Numbered from the stretch's first letter, positions 17,480-26,683 are shown. The stretch: DNA of 43,039 nucleotides from a bacterium (GCA_021107795.1 JAIOSB010000029.1:1-43039); one strand, 5' to 3'. Numbers and translations: made by a program. The notes: generated from the sequence alone by a model not told the origin.

Positions 17480-17947
17480 ATGAAAGAAGCAAAAACACTA
17501 CCAAAGAAAAAGGGCTTTGTTAAATTACTCTTACCTCTTCTAGTTGTACTCTTAGCAGGGGCTCTTGTATACCTCTATCTGCAGTATGATAATGCTCAGA
17601 AGGAGATTGTAAGATTAGGAGATCCTGCATATATTTCAGAGATGCAAGAGAATCAAGCAAATATAACTTTGGAGAAGTTAGGGAAGTTAATGTTACTTCC
17701 AGATGAGAGTCCAACAATTGCAACCATCGTAGATGCAGATGCATTAAGAGGAGAGAATGAGTTGTTCTACAAGGATGCTCAGAATGATGATAAGTTGATT
17801 ATCTTTTCTGATAAGGCAATTCTTTTTAGAGAGAGTGAAGATTTAATCGTAAATGTTGCTCCTGTATTTCTAAATCCAGAGGCTGAACAAGCAACAGATG
17901 AAGTAGTAGATGAGGTAGCAGATGACACCCAAGAGGAAACGTTCTAA
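17480..17947 (+). CDS. Small membrane-anchored protein of unknown function
   Basis: 155 residues. A lysine-rich N-terminus precedes one transmembrane helix (about residues 14-34, LLLPLLVVLLAGALVYLYL). A short helix follows, then a compact soluble domain with TIATIVDADAL and KLIIFSDKAILFRES, and an acidic tail (DEVVDEVADDTQEE). Topology is probably cytoplasmic N-terminus with the domain outside. It is transcribed divergently from the surface operon, with a 189-base gap that must hold both promoters; a TATAAT at 17384-17389 is a possible -10 but has no convincing -35. No Shine-Dalgarno is visible before the ATG. A rho-independent terminator follows. I do not recognise the family. Confidence 0.8.
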   Translation: MKEAKTLPKKKGFVKLLLPLLVVLLAGALVYLYLQYDNAQKEIVRLGDPAYISEMQENQANITLEKLGKLMLLPDESPTIATIVDADALRGENELFYKDAQNDDKLIIFSDKAILFRESEDLIVNVAPVFLNPEAEQATDEVVDEVADDTQEETF

Positions 17948-17975
17948 CCTCTGATTCTAACGATATCTAACGAAT

Positions 17976-18006
17976 TAGACAGGATTAATATCCTGTCTAG
18001 TTTTTT
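17976..18006 (+). terminator. Rho-independent terminator
   Basis: TAGACAGGAT, loop TAAT, ATCCTGTCTA, then AG and six T. The stem is a perfect 10 bp. It lies 29 bases after the stop of the 17480-17947 gene and just before the convergent tRNA, so it ends the plus-strand transcript. Confidence 0.9.
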
Positions 18007-18016
18007 ATTATCTATA

Positions 18017-18093
18017 TGGTGGGAGTAGATGGGCTTGAACCATCGACCTCGGCTTTATAAGAACCGTGCTCTAACCACCTGAGCTATACTCCC
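18017..18093 (-). tRNA. tRNA-Ile (anticodon UAU)
   Basis: 77 bases including an encoded CCA. Acceptor GGGAGTA/TACTCCC with discriminator A; D arm GCTC-AGGTGGTTA-GAGC; anticodon arm CGGTT-CTTATAA-AGCCG, giving anticodon TAT at positions 34-36; variable AGGTC; T arm GATGG-TTCAAGC-CCATC. All stems pair, with one G-T wobble in the anticodon stem. The body resembles bacterial tRNA-Ile(GAU), but the anticodon would read AUA directly. AUA is common in the genes here. Confidence 0.93.
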
Positions 18094-18126
18094 ATACCCT
18101 GTGATTTTACCAAAAAAGCCCTTAAA

Positions 18127-20646
18127 CTAAAACCCCATTGGAGGAAAACCCCCACTCTTAGGAACAGGCTTCACCTCTTTGTCTAAATCTGCCCTCCTAC
18201 TAATATCAGCATTAACCACATTAACATCCCTACCATACCTAGTCCTAGAAAGATTCTTAATAAGGGCAGAAGCCTCCTTATTAACCGTCATATCAAACCC
18301 AGACATAGGATACTCCTTACCATACAAAGTATTAAGCGAAAAAGGACCCGGATAGTTACCACTACTAAGCATCTTCACATAGTAATGACCCAAACCCTGA
18401 TTAATTAAATCCCCAGAGGTAAGTATAGGGTCAAACTGAGGCTCTAAAAACTGCCCATCCTCTGCACTACACCTAGCAACAAACAAAGAACCCACATTAC
18501 CAAACACAGCATCCTTAATATTATCCGGTAACTGACCAATATACTGATGAGCCATTGTTAAATTCAAACGATACTTCCTAGCCTCAGACAATATTGAACA
18601 AAAATCATCCGTTGCAAAATTCTGAAACTCATCAGCATAGAAAAAGAAATCCTTCCTCTGACTCTCATCAACATCCTGCCTACTAAGTGCAGCCGCCAAC
18701 ATCTTCTGTACCAACAAAAGACCTACAAAAGACATATTCTCTTCACCAAGTACACCCTTAGAAAGATTAATAATGAGAATCTTCTGATTATCCATTACAT
18801 CCCTAAAATCAAAAGAAGATTGAGACTGACCAATGATATTTCTAATAGCTAAGTTGGTTGTAAACTTATCAAACTTAGAAATAAAGTAACCCAAACTCTC
18901 AGACTTAGTCTTCTGATCAGTCTTAGCAACCTGATCTACCCAATACCTCTTTACCATCTCATCCTTGATGATAGGCAACCACTTATCCTTAACCCACTGC
19001 TCATCCTGCAAAACACGCACAACCTCGATAAGAGTAGAACCCTCCTCAGACATAACAGTAAGCATAGAATTCCTTACAGCCTGCTGCATCATAGGGCCAA
19101 CATACCCCTGATTATGTGGATCAAACATACGAATAAGTAATGCAATAAAACTATTCACTACCTGATGCTTATGCTGCTCATTGTAATACTCCATAATATT
19201 TAAACCGAAAGGTCGTTCAAAATCCCCTGCATTGAAATAGATAACATCCTCTACCCTCTCAGGAGGTATTCTCTCTAAAACCATCTCAGCAGTCTCACCG
19301 TGAGGATCAATAAAACAAACACCATCACCATTATAAATATCCTGCACTATCATCCTAGTCAAAAGCCAAGACTTACCAGTACCAGTCTGACCAAGAATAT
19401 ATGAATGCCTACGCCTATCTACCCTATCAAAACAAACCCTCTGCACCTTTCCCCTATACTCATTATTCCCCATCCATATTGTATCTATACTGTTAATATC
19501 CTGACTAATCTCATTAGACGCAGGTATCGCCCTAGAAAGTAGCCAATGAATATTAGGAGTAGTAATATCCTTGTTAGGAAAATGATACAAAGCAGCAAGC
19601 TCTTCAATATTTAACACACTCTTACAATCCAAAGGAGTCTTCCTGTAGATAACATCGTGCATAAACTCATCCCTCTCTCCCTTCTTGACCTTTTTCTTCT
19701 TAAGCTTGTTAATCCCAGGATTACTAAACTGACTAAACGCACCTACAATATTATCCAAATGCATCTTAACCAACTCCTTGCTAGGAGCACTCGCTACAAT
19801 ACGAATATCTGTAAGAAAACCAACCTTAGATATCTTCTTACTAATATCCTGCATCTTCTCTTGAGAAACATCAATCCTTTTCTTCTCGGGATCTGCATTA
19901 TTAGACTCAACCTTACTCACAAACTTCTCACCATTCTTTCTCCACTTACTACCTGCAGGAGACATCACAATCTGAATCATTGCACCCTCTCCATCAGACA
20001 TCTTACTCAAGGTACTTAGAATATTTGAAAGAGGATCGCCCTGAAAATCTTCCGCAACCCTAATTGGACAATAACTTTCTTCTTCTAGCTCTAACCTAGC
20101 AAATTCCACACATGCACCCTTATCAAATATATTGTAATCATTCACCTGCTTAACATCAGCATCTTGATATGATCCTAGTATCTGTTTTTCTACTAATTCA
20201 GACAAATTCTTCGGACAATGTACATAGAAACGCAATTCTCCGGGTACAGCCATTATCTCAAAACTAATAGAGTTGTTTACAGTAAAGTTCTCAGCCAATC
20301 CCTTACCTCTTCCTCCTATACTTGCTAAATTAGCAAACATCTTCTCAGCCTCCCCTATCTCTATCTCATTGTTTCTGGGTACTCTTACTTCATAGAGTGT
20401 CCACTTACTTGCTTTTTCATCTCTATCTTTTTTCTCTAATTTCTTTTTTAAGATAAAGAAGATAGTAACTACCATACCAAGAAAACAGAAAAGAAAGATT
20501 ATCCAACCCCATGGGTTATTTATATCATTAACATTGTAAGAATCATTGGAATACTCTGTCTGCGTACCCGGTTGTACAGCATCAGAGGAAGGTATAGGGC
20601 CTACTTGTGCAAATATCTCATCATTAAATATATATTCAGTACTCAT
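18127..20646 (-). CDS. VirD4/TraG-like type IV secretion coupling ATPase
   Basis: 839 residues. One transmembrane helix at about residues 47-68 (GWIIFLFCFLGMVVTIFFIL) is followed by a basic stretch and a roughly 300-residue domain of unclear family. The ATPase has Walker A GQTGTGKS near residue 418, DPHGE after the next strand, and Walker B FFFYADEFQNF near 666, followed by SEARKYRLNLTMAHQY. These are hallmarks of VirD4/TraG/TraD-type hexameric motors that pump DNA or protein through a type IV system. It is the last protein gene of the minus-strand array that also encodes pilins and a SpoIID-like wall protein. No VirB4, VirB6 or relaxase lies in the window. It ends with TAG 33 bases before the tRNA-Ile gene. 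Confidence 0.88.
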   Translation of the reverse strand: MSTEYIFNDEIFAQVGPIPSSDAVQPGTQTEYSNDSYNVNDINNPWGWIIFLFCFLGMVVTIFFILKKKLEKKDRDEKASKWTLYEVRVPRNNEIEIGEAEKMFANLASIGGRGKGLAENFTVNNSISFEIMAVPGELRFYVHCPKNLSELVEKQILGSYQDADVKQVNDYNIFDKGACVEFARLELEEESYCPIRVAEDFQGDPLSNILSTLSKMSDGEGAMIQIVMSPAGSKWRKNGEKFVSKVESNNADPEKKRIDVSQEKMQDISKKISKVGFLTDIRIVASAPSKELVKMHLDNIVGAFSQFSNPGINKLKKKKVKKGERDEFMHDVIYRKTPLDCKSVLNIEELAALYHFPNKDITTPNIHWLLSRAIPASNEISQDINSIDTIWMGNNEYRGKVQRVCFDRVDRRRHSYILGQTGTGKSWLLTRMIVQDIYNGDGVCFIDPHGETAEMVLERIPPERVEDVIYFNAGDFERPFGLNIMEYYNEQHKHQVVNSFIALLIRMFDPHNQGYVGPMMQQAVRNSMLTVMSEEGSTLIEVVRVLQDEQWVKDKWLPIIKDEMVKRYWVDQVAKTDQKTKSESLGYFISKFDKFTTNLAIRNIIGQSQSSFDFRDVMDNQKILIINLSKGVLGEENMSFVGLLLVQKMLAAALSRQDVDESQRKDFFFYADEFQNFATDDFCSILSEARKYRLNLTMAHQYIGQLPDNIKDAVFGNVGSLFVARCSAEDGQFLEPQFDPILTSGDLINQGLGHYYVKMLSSGNYPGPFSLNTLYGKEYPMSGFDMTVNKEASALIKNLSRTRYGRDVNVVNADISRRADLDKEVKPVPKSGGFPPMGF

Positions 20647-20686
20647 ATTGAGTACAGTTTAGCATAGAAAAAGGAAGTTGAGAATT

Positions 20687-20989
20687 TTATTTGTAACCTA
20701 CAGAGATAGAAGCACCACCACGTTTTCTATCTAATATCCCTCTAAAAGAGGTTGGTGGTATAGAGGAGTTAAGCTCTTGTAAAGGAATTCGTGTGTCACT
20801 TACTGGTATATTTGCTTGAGCAATAGCGTCAGCACCACTTGCAATACTAAGAATGTCTTGCGGAAGCTCAGAAGGAATATCACTAGGAGAACTACCAACC
20901 ACTTCAGTAGCAGATACAGGAACCTCTGAAGTTACAGGTAAATCTCTAAGTCCTTGTTCTATTGTTTTTGGCTCTATATTATTATTCAT
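20687..20989 (-). CDS. Hypothetical protein, 100 residues
   Basis: A short protein rich in Ser, Pro, Ile and Val, without transmembrane helix or cysteine. It looks largely disordered until a basic C-terminus (FRGILDRKRGGASISVGYK). An ATAGGAT sequence just before the ATG may be the ribosome site. It lies 11 bases after smpB and 40 bases before the VirD4-like gene, in the same direction, so co-expression with the ATPase is likely. I do not recognise it; a soluble partner or substrate of the ATPase is only a guess. Confidence 0.7.
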   Translation of the reverse strand: MNNNIEPKTIEQGLRDLPVTSEVPVSATEVVGSSPSDIPSELPQDILSIASGADAIAQANIPVSDTRIPLQELNSSIPPTSFRGILDRKRGGASISVGYK

Positions 20990-21000
20990 ATCCTATAACA

Positions 21001-21444
21001 TTATACCATGTATTTCCTCTTGACTCTAGCCATATCCCTCTTTACATCCCTATCCTTCTCTACATTCTTCTTCTCATGCTTCCTCTTACCCTTCCCCAAT
21101 CCTACTTGAACCTTAATTAGATTCCTAGTGGTATATATACTCACAGGTATTAAAGTCAACCTCCCCTGCTTAAGCTTCCTCTCCAACTGATCTATCTCCC
21201 TCCTCTTTACAAGCAACTTCCTACTCCTTGCACTATCGTAATCAACATTACCATCATATTTATACTTAGCAATATCCGCATTCACCAACCAAAGCTGATT
21301 ATCAAAAATCTTAACATACGCATCAGAGAGATTACACCTACCACTCCGTATAGATTTAACCTCAGCACCAGTTAAGACAATACCAGCCTCAAAGGTGTCT
21401 TTAATATCATAATTGAAATATGCTTTCTTATTAGTAATTTTCAT
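21001..21444 (-). CDS. smpB: SsrA-binding protein SmpB
   Basis: 147 residues, the usual size for the family. The N-terminal OB-fold carries FEAGIVLTGAEVKSIRSG, then SDAYVKI and LWLVNADIAKY. These are followed by RSRKLLVKRREIDQLERK and the basic tail KRKHEKKN...RDVKRDMARVKRKYMV. SmpB carries tmRNA to stalled ribosomes for trans-translation. The gene lies between the PP2C-like gene (11 bases upstream) and the 100-residue gene. No tmRNA gene was seen in the window. This is a housekeeping gene inside an otherwise envelope-directed array. Confidence 0.97.
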   Translation of the reverse strand: MKITNKKAYFNYDIKDTFEAGIVLTGAEVKSIRSGRCNLSDAYVKIFDNQLWLVNADIAKYKYDGNVDYDSARSRKLLVKRREIDQLERKLKQGRLTLIPVSIYTTRNLIKVQVGLGKGKRKHEKKNVEKDRDVKRDMARVKRKYMV

Positions 21445-21455
21445 ACATGATTATA

Positions 21456-23585
21456 CTACAAACCCATTCTCCATACAGTATGATCATCAAGAATATACAT
21501 ATACTCCTCACTCCTATCGACAACAATATCCTTCACATCACTCCACATAGCCTCATTGGGACCCCTATACACATACTGATTAAGAAGAACTAATTGATCA
21601 GGATGTAACTTATCATTGTAAGAATCCTTCGGCTTTTCAAACCTCAACACTCTCCTATTCGTACTATCAAATACATACAAACCAAAATCTTGATTTACGG
21701 TAGTATCACCACAGCACAAATTCCCAAGCTCCCCCTCTATACCCAACAACTCTATTGGTCTAGGCTCACCAGCAGTATATCTCAAAATACCCTCATTACC
21801 AGACGCAAGAGCATAGATACTAAAATCTGCGAAAAAGTCAGTAGTACCCACAAGACCAGAATCTTCTACAGACTTAACAGTACTACTACTATATCCAGTA
21901 CCATAGTTGACACTCTTTGAAATCTTCCCGCTAACACTATCAAGGTAGTACAAATTATCACCATATACACCAAACTCAACAACCTCATCAATCTTAATAT
22001 TACTAATACCAGCACCTGTAATCTTTCTGAAAGAACCCCAACCACTATCCTGCTTAGATGCTTTCACTACTCCAGATACAGAGTCATATATGAAGATACT
22101 AGAATCCTCCCCAAGATCTACAAACATTGGCTCTTTTAAGAGACTATCCTCATCTGTTATCTGCTCCTTCTCTTTGGAGAAAATAGAGACACGATATACC
22201 TTACTCATTCCCTTATCAGTTACAACCAAGACCTCGTTACCAGACTCATCCAAGAGATACTTTATATCCTCTACCTCAGAATTCTCCTCAAAGAAACCAA
22301 CCAAAGATTCTGGAAGAACCACAACCCTTTTATACAAACTATCCTCTATCTCCAAGACATCCTCTTCAAGAGCATTTAACCTATCAATATATTCCTGCTC
22401 TATACCATCAGGAACTTGAGCAAGAAGAGAATTAGCAGAGAAGATTAATACCTCAGCCCCTTCCCTATCCGTACTCAATTTCTCTTTAGCACTACTTAAC
22501 TTACTCTCTACTTCTTCAAATTTCTCGTCAGCCAAAGAATGTAAATCTCTTAACTCCTGCTGTTGCCTTGTATATTGATAGCCCCCTACAAGAACTACAA
22601 CAGCTAAGGTGGCTAATATCACTACCTTAAACCTCTTGACCTTCTCATTCTTCACCCTATACCCATCTATCCTCACATTCAGTTTCCTCGCCTTCCCCAA
22701 CCTTTTCTCGGAGAGCTTCGCAGCATATTTCTTGAACCATATCTTGTTACCCAGTTTACTCCCTACATACCCTTTTACTTTAGAAAAATAGTTCTTAACA
22801 ATTCCTCCTACTTTCTTAAACCAACTCAAAACATCTACTACATATTTCTTCAGTCCTAATTTCTTCACTTTAGGTTTAACTACACTTGGTACAATTACTG
22901 GAGGAGCACTCTCTACACTCTCCTCCACTACTGGCTCTAATTTCTTCTTCTCACTCTCTCCAGTATGAAGACATAGCATACCTTGATCTGGAAGTAGTGT
23001 CTTACCCAATATGCTTAACCCTTTTAATATCTCTTCCCTACCACTTTTACCAACTAACAGATGCATATTTTCACTAAGCAAAGAGGTAGTAGAAACAACA
23101 ACAAGGTCATCCTCATCTACAGAAAAACCAGCTGTCTGAGCCTTGCTTTTCTCTAAAACATCAATGATGTTTACAATCTTCCCTCCCTTGTAAACAAATA
23201 TCTCATTCTCTCCCAAGTTAGCTAAATATATTCCCTCTTTTGTAGGAGCAATGATTACAAGACTAATATCTATCCCTGACTGCTCCAAACTTTTACTGTT
23301 ACGCATCAATTCTTTCAATCTTCGTGTAAATTCTACAATAGCTGTCTTAAGAGATTCTGAAACAGATTTTGTACTGGAATACATATATCCTTCTACAACA
23401 CCATCCCATGCCATATGGGCTACTCTCTCTGCTGGGAAGTCTTGGTCACTAGAGATTTCTAAGAGAGCGTATAGTTCTCCTTCTTTTATAGATTTAACCC
23501 CAGAAGTTTTTACATATCTAAACACTCCAACAAAGGAGTTCCCTTTCTTACTATTACGAATATATTTTACGGAAGTAACTGACAT
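21456..23585 (-). CDS. Membrane protein with degenerate PP2C-like domain and beta-propeller-like domain
   Basis: 709 residues. Residues 1-215 follow the order of a PP2C/SpoIIE-type phosphatase (YALLEISSDQ, then DISLVIIAPTKEGIYLANLGENEIFVYKGG, then DDLVVVSTTSLL), but the metal-binding positions are altered: no DG in the first motif, GEN instead of GDS, STTS instead of SDG. A lysine-rich stretch follows, then one transmembrane helix near residues 318-336 (VVILATLAVVVLVGGYQY) and a coiled coil. The last 290 residues have repeated strand patterns such as YDSVSGVV, YLDSVSGKI, YVFDSTNRRVLRF and YILDDHTVW, like a beta-propeller, probably outside the cell. AAGGTAG lies 7 bases before the ATG. Inference: a pseudophosphatase-type membrane scaffold or sensor for the machine encoded around it. 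Confidence 0.82.
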   Translation of the reverse strand: MSVTSVKYIRNSKKGNSFVGVFRYVKTSGVKSIKEGELYALLEISSDQDFPAERVAHMAWDGVVEGYMYSSTKSVSESLKTAIVEFTRRLKELMRNSKSLEQSGIDISLVIIAPTKEGIYLANLGENEIFVYKGGKIVNIIDVLEKSKAQTAGFSVDEDDLVVVSTTSLLSENMHLLVGKSGREEILKGLSILGKTLLPDQGMLCLHTGESEKKKLEPVVEESVESAPPVIVPSVVKPKVKKLGLKKYVVDVLSWFKKVGGIVKNYFSKVKGYVGSKLGNKIWFKKYAAKLSEKRLGKARKLNVRIDGYRVKNEKVKRFKVVILATLAVVVLVGGYQYTRQQQELRDLHSLADEKFEEVESKLSSAKEKLSTDREGAEVLIFSANSLLAQVPDGIEQEYIDRLNALEEDVLEIEDSLYKRVVVLPESLVGFFEENSEVEDIKYLLDESGNEVLVVTDKGMSKVYRVSIFSKEKEQITDEDSLLKEPMFVDLGEDSSIFIYDSVSGVVKASKQDSGWGSFRKITGAGISNIKIDEVVEFGVYGDNLYYLDSVSGKISKSVNYGTGYSSSTVKSVEDSGLVGTTDFFADFSIYALASGNEGILRYTAGEPRPIELLGIEGELGNLCCGDTTVNQDFGLYVFDSTNRRVLRFEKPKDSYNDKLHPDQLVLLNQYVYRGPNEAMWSDVKDIVVDRSEEYMYILDDHTVWRMGL

Positions 23586-23594
23586 ACAACTACC

Positions 23595-23849
23595 TTAGAG
23601 TAGAATTAATATGAATGCTAATATCCCTCCTGCTGCAGATACAAGAATATTGATTGTAATAGCTAATTTCATAGTATCTTTTCTTGCAATGGAGACAGTG
23701 TCTTTGAGTACTCGGACTTTAAGAAGAAGCATAAAGGCGTAAAAGACGATTGCGAAGAGAGCAATCCCTACAAGCAATTTAATTGCTCCTCCTGCAAGGG
23801 AAAAACCTAAGTTAAAATCTGTGTACATACTTGTATATTCAATATCCAT
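23595..23849 (-). CDS. Small two-helix membrane protein
   Basis: 84 residues with two predicted transmembrane helices (about 21-43, KLLVGIALFAIVFYAFMLLL; and about 64-83, LAITINILVSAAGGILAFIL) joined by a basic loop (KVRVLKDTVSIARKDTMK). It has the strongest Shine-Dalgarno of the array. It sits between the PH-domain gene and the PP2C-like gene, 9 bases from the latter. Its size and topology resemble VirB3-type or pilin-type small subunits of type IV systems, but it lacks the G-D-x-E-K motif of the five pilins, so I assign no function. Confidence 0.8.
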   Translation of the reverse strand: MDIEYTSMYTDFNLGFSLAGGAIKLLVGIALFAIVFYAFMLLLKVRVLKDTVSIARKDTMKLAITINILVSAAGGILAFILILL

Positions 23850-23851
23850 AT

Positions 23852-23859
23852 TCCTCCTT
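23852..23859 (-). promoter_or_regulatory. Strong Shine-Dalgarno site
   Basis: Minus-strand AAGGAGGA two bases before the ATG at 23849, overlapping the stop of the PH-domain gene. Most genes in the window lack such a site, so this one shows that anti-Shine-Dalgarno pairing is still used and suggests high translation of the 84-residue protein. Confidence 0.8.
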
Positions 23860-24475
23860 ACAACTTCCCGTTATGGGTAAGTTCTACTAAATTATCAATA
23901 ACGTCTTGGACATCCCTTGGGTTTTGTACCAATGGAAGTTTTAGATCAATATCTGCACCTGCAGTATCAATATATATGGTTCCAAGATCAAAGATTGAGC
24001 TAAGTGCTCCTACACTGTCATGACTAATATCCTGAACTTTTCTCCAGAGGATTTCTGTATAGTTGTGATGAAAAACGTTTGCAACAGTTAGTGTAACAAT
24101 CTTTTTGTCTGTAATGATTGAGACATTGTAATACCATTGTAGAAAGGTGGTAACCAAGATATTTGTAGATAGCACTAGAGAGGTGACAAAGAGTCCCAAG
24201 TACAGGGTGATACCTACAGAGTCATTGTGAGGAAGGAATAGGAGGATAAAGGGTATTAGGGGGATTATGAGGGCAATAAGTACGTGAGATATATAAGCAA
24301 TCCAATGTCTTCGAACAACAAGTAGAACTTCTTCATCTTGTTCTTTTCTTGAAAACTCCACATTGCTAGGAAAAGGAGTTAGGGTTTTATCTTTCTCTTT
24401 CTCATCTACAAGAGTTCTAAAAAAGGTAAAATCTTTATCTCTAAACTTTTTTGGGACGTTTGTTTTCTGTGCCAT
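23858..24475 (-). CDS. Bacterial PH-domain membrane protein
   Basis: 205 residues. A charged cytoplasmic N-terminus with VLLVVRRHWIAYISHVL leads into two transmembrane helices (about 63-83 and 88-113). They are followed by a bacterial PH domain (YdbS/DUF304 type): YNVSIITDKKIVTLTV, HNYTEILWRKVQDIS, LGTIYIDTAGADIDL, NPRDVQDVIDNLVEL. This two-helix plus PH arrangement is standard for the family, whose biochemical role is mostly unknown. The stop overlaps the ribosome site of the next gene. Here it lies between the SpoIID-like wall protein and the 84-residue membrane protein, suggesting a membrane part of the same assembly. Confidence 0.9.
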   Translation of the reverse strand: MAQKTNVPKKFRDKDFTFFRTLVDEKEKDKTLTPFPSNVEFSRKEQDEEVLLVVRRHWIAYISHVLIALIIPLIPFILLFLPHNDSVGITLYLGLFVTSLVLSTNILVTTFLQWYYNVSIITDKKIVTLTVANVFHHNYTEILWRKVQDISHDSVGALSSIFDLGTIYIDTAGADIDLKLPLVQNPRDVQDVIDNLVELTHNGKL

Positions 24476-24544
24476 AGTGTATATTAAGATATCACAGAAC
24501 TAGCTTAAGGACAAGGAATTGTTGGAATAGTTTGTACTTATCTC

Positions 24545-26410
24545 TTACGGTTTCTTCTCAACATTGACATGTACAAACCCACTCTGAGGAATTCTTAAAT
24601 GACCAGGAGCTCTCATATTGTAAATTGTCTTAAAATCATTACCGCTCATAGAGAAAGATCCTGCATTAGTATAGAAAGTGACATTACTTGTAGACCCTCC
24701 ACCATTACTCGTCACTGCCATAGATACAGAAGTAACAGGTTTAGCAGCTAAGTTTCTTAACTCAGAATGAGAGTAAGGATTCGCTCCTGACGGAGGATTC
24801 CCCCTCAAACGACATGGATCGTTGATAGTGATAGGGACGATTCTACTATCGCTCCTGTTGTGTGCAACCCATACTTGATATGCATTTACAATGTCTGACA
24901 TCTCCGCTTGGGTTAGCCATGGATTTCTATAACAGCTGTCCCAGTTCACCGTATTCCCATAGGTATATGAATATCTATACCACGTCTTGTAGAACCAAGA
25001 CACTCCAGAAATACTGTCATACGCATTAGCCATCCAATCACCATTACCATTGCCATTGGTAGTATCCCAACCAGATGTATTACTCCATCCACCATGTACA
25101 GCTGCGTATTGTGTAGAAACAGGATTACCAGCACCATCTGTTAAAATTTGACCCCGGGTTTCATTTATCGCCTGAACCCAAGCACCTGTATAATGACTAC
25201 TACTGTAAACTTGACAAGACTGGGTTGCACAAATAGAACTTGCCCCATTATTAGTTCGACGTACTGCATATGTACGAGCAGCAATAACTTGAGCTTTCAA
25301 GACATCCATATCACCAGCTACATTCCAAGCACCATTTATCTCCCTGATACCATGCAAGTAAGAATCTTCAAAACTCATTGTGCCATAACCATCTACTGTA
25401 ATATTCTCCATGATATTCCTTGAGCTTCCGTTTATTACCACAGTACCAGTTCTAGTTTGAGTACCAGGATAGTATGCATCCAAAATCGTACTATATGATT
25501 GACCTGCATCATCACGAGCTTTTGCCCCCCACTGACTCATACCATTCCTATGCGTATAAGCTCCAATTGAAAACACCCCAAATGTATTGCTGGGTGCATT
25601 AGCCATAAAACCAGCTAAAGAGCCATTAACATCCGAACTACTTGCAGGTACAGAATTAATATTTACATTAGTACCACCCTGCCTTACTATCAACAATTGA
25701 TACTGCAAATCAGACAACTCTGCCTTCAAGCCATTCACTGTTCTACTAACTAAATCCCTACTATTATACTTCTCATTCAACTCACTCTCTAACTTCTTTT
25801 TCTCTGCCATCAAAAGATCATACGAAGCATCTAACTCCTCTCTTTGACCATCAAGCTCCTTTTTTTCATCATCCAACTCTCGTTTAAGTACATTCAAATC
25901 ATCAAACTCTCCAGTAATCTCTGAAATCTCATCCTTTAATACCGTTATTGCAGTCCTCTTTACAAAAAATGTCTGCATCTTCTCCTCCATACGGCTGTTT
26001 GAGAAAATGAACTCTATAGAACCTACTCTACTTTCCATATATAGCTGGCTGGACACTGAAGAAAGAGAACCCTTTTTCTTAAGAAGAACCTCTTCCTTAG
26101 CCTCTATCTCCTCTAACTTCTCATCAATCTCTGCATCCTTCTCATCAATGATCTCTTGCATATCCCCTATCTCACTACTCAAGAGAGCAATCTGTTGAGA
26201 AACAGAATAGTTGCTATTAGTAATCTCAGAAATCCTAGCCTCAATACTTTCCAACAAAGACTCATTCTCCTCTATCTCATCCTGCGTATTCTCTATATCA
26301 TTCTCTAAATCATCCTCAGCACCAGAGTGCACAAAACTATATTGCGAAAAGAAAAAGAAAGAGAGGATTATAACCAGAAAGGAAAGTTGTAATATTGGCA
26401 GTTTTCTCAT
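24545..26410 (-). CDS. SpoIID/LytB-type peptidoglycan protein with long coiled coil
   Basis: 621 residues. N-terminal signal or anchor (MRKLPILQ, hydrophobic run to about residue 30). Residues 33-250 form a long acidic coiled coil like the N-terminal part of CwlO/PcsB-type hydrolases. From about residue 280 there is a SpoIID/LytB domain: THRNGMSQWGAKA, SYLHGIREINGAW (the Glu sits where the SpoIID catalytic acid is expected), LKAQVIAARTYAVRR, ICATQSCQVY, and AINETRGQIL. SpoIID is a lytic transglycosylase and LytB an amidase enhancer. It follows the pilins and probably opens or remodels the wall where their structure passes through. It starts 12 bases after the last pilin gene in the reverse direction of coordinates. 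The transglycosylase call is by motif. Confidence 0.9.
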   Translation of the reverse strand: MRKLPILQLSFLVIILSFFFFSQYSFVHSGAEDDLENDIENTQDEIEENESLLESIEARISEITNSNYSVSQQIALLSSEIGDMQEIIDEKDAEIDEKLEEIEAKEEVLLKKKGSLSSVSSQLYMESRVGSIEFIFSNSRMEEKMQTFFVKRTAITVLKDEISEITGEFDDLNVLKRELDDEKKELDGQREELDASYDLLMAEKKKLESELNEKYNSRDLVSRTVNGLKAELSDLQYQLLIVRQGGTNVNINSVPASSSDVNGSLAGFMANAPSNTFGVFSIGAYTHRNGMSQWGAKARDDAGQSYSTILDAYYPGTQTRTGTVVINGSSRNIMENITVDGYGTMSFEDSYLHGIREINGAWNVAGDMDVLKAQVIAARTYAVRRTNNGASSICATQSCQVYSSSHYTGAWVQAINETRGQILTDGAGNPVSTQYAAVHGGWSNTSGWDTTNGNGNGDWMANAYDSISGVSWFYKTWYRYSYTYGNTVNWDSCYRNPWLTQAEMSDIVNAYQVWVAHNRSDSRIVPITINDPCRLRGNPPSGANPYSHSELRNLAAKPVTSVSMAVTSNGGGSTSNVTFYTNAGSFSMSGNDFKTIYNMRAPGHLRIPQSGFVHVNVEKKP

Positions 26411-26422
26411 TACCCCATTATC

Positions 26423-26683
26423 CTACATTCCTACTATGTAATCAACAAGCCCCCGAATCAACATACCAATTAAGAGAAGAACTACTAAACCAATGATAGC
26501 CCATGTTAAAGTTGCTTGTGCCTGTTGAATCTTTTCAGGATTTCCAGCAGAAGTCATCCACTTATATCCAGAGAGGATGATCATAACGACTGCAAGAAGA
26601 ATACCAACAGGAACAATACTGTCTATTACACCATCAAAACTACCAAACAGTTCTCCTAATTTTGGTGGAAGTGTATCCCCCAT
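26423..26683 (-). CDS. VirB2/TrbC-like pilin subunit 5
   Basis: 86 residues, two transmembrane helices (GILLAVVMIILSGYKW and TWAIIGLVVLLLIGMLIRG) with a short loop between. It carries the shared motif SAGNPEKIQQAQATLTWAIIGLV. There is no signal peptide, unlike the 26969-27316 paralogue. Its ATG directly follows the stop of the previous pilin gene (TAA then ATG). VirB2/TrbC subunits form the conjugative pilus; assignment is by topology and motif. Confidence 0.85.
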   Translation of the reverse strand: MGDTLPPKLGELFGSFDGVIDSIVPVGILLAVVMIILSGYKWMTSAGNPEKIQQAQATLTWAIIGLVVLLLIGMLIRGLVDYIVGM

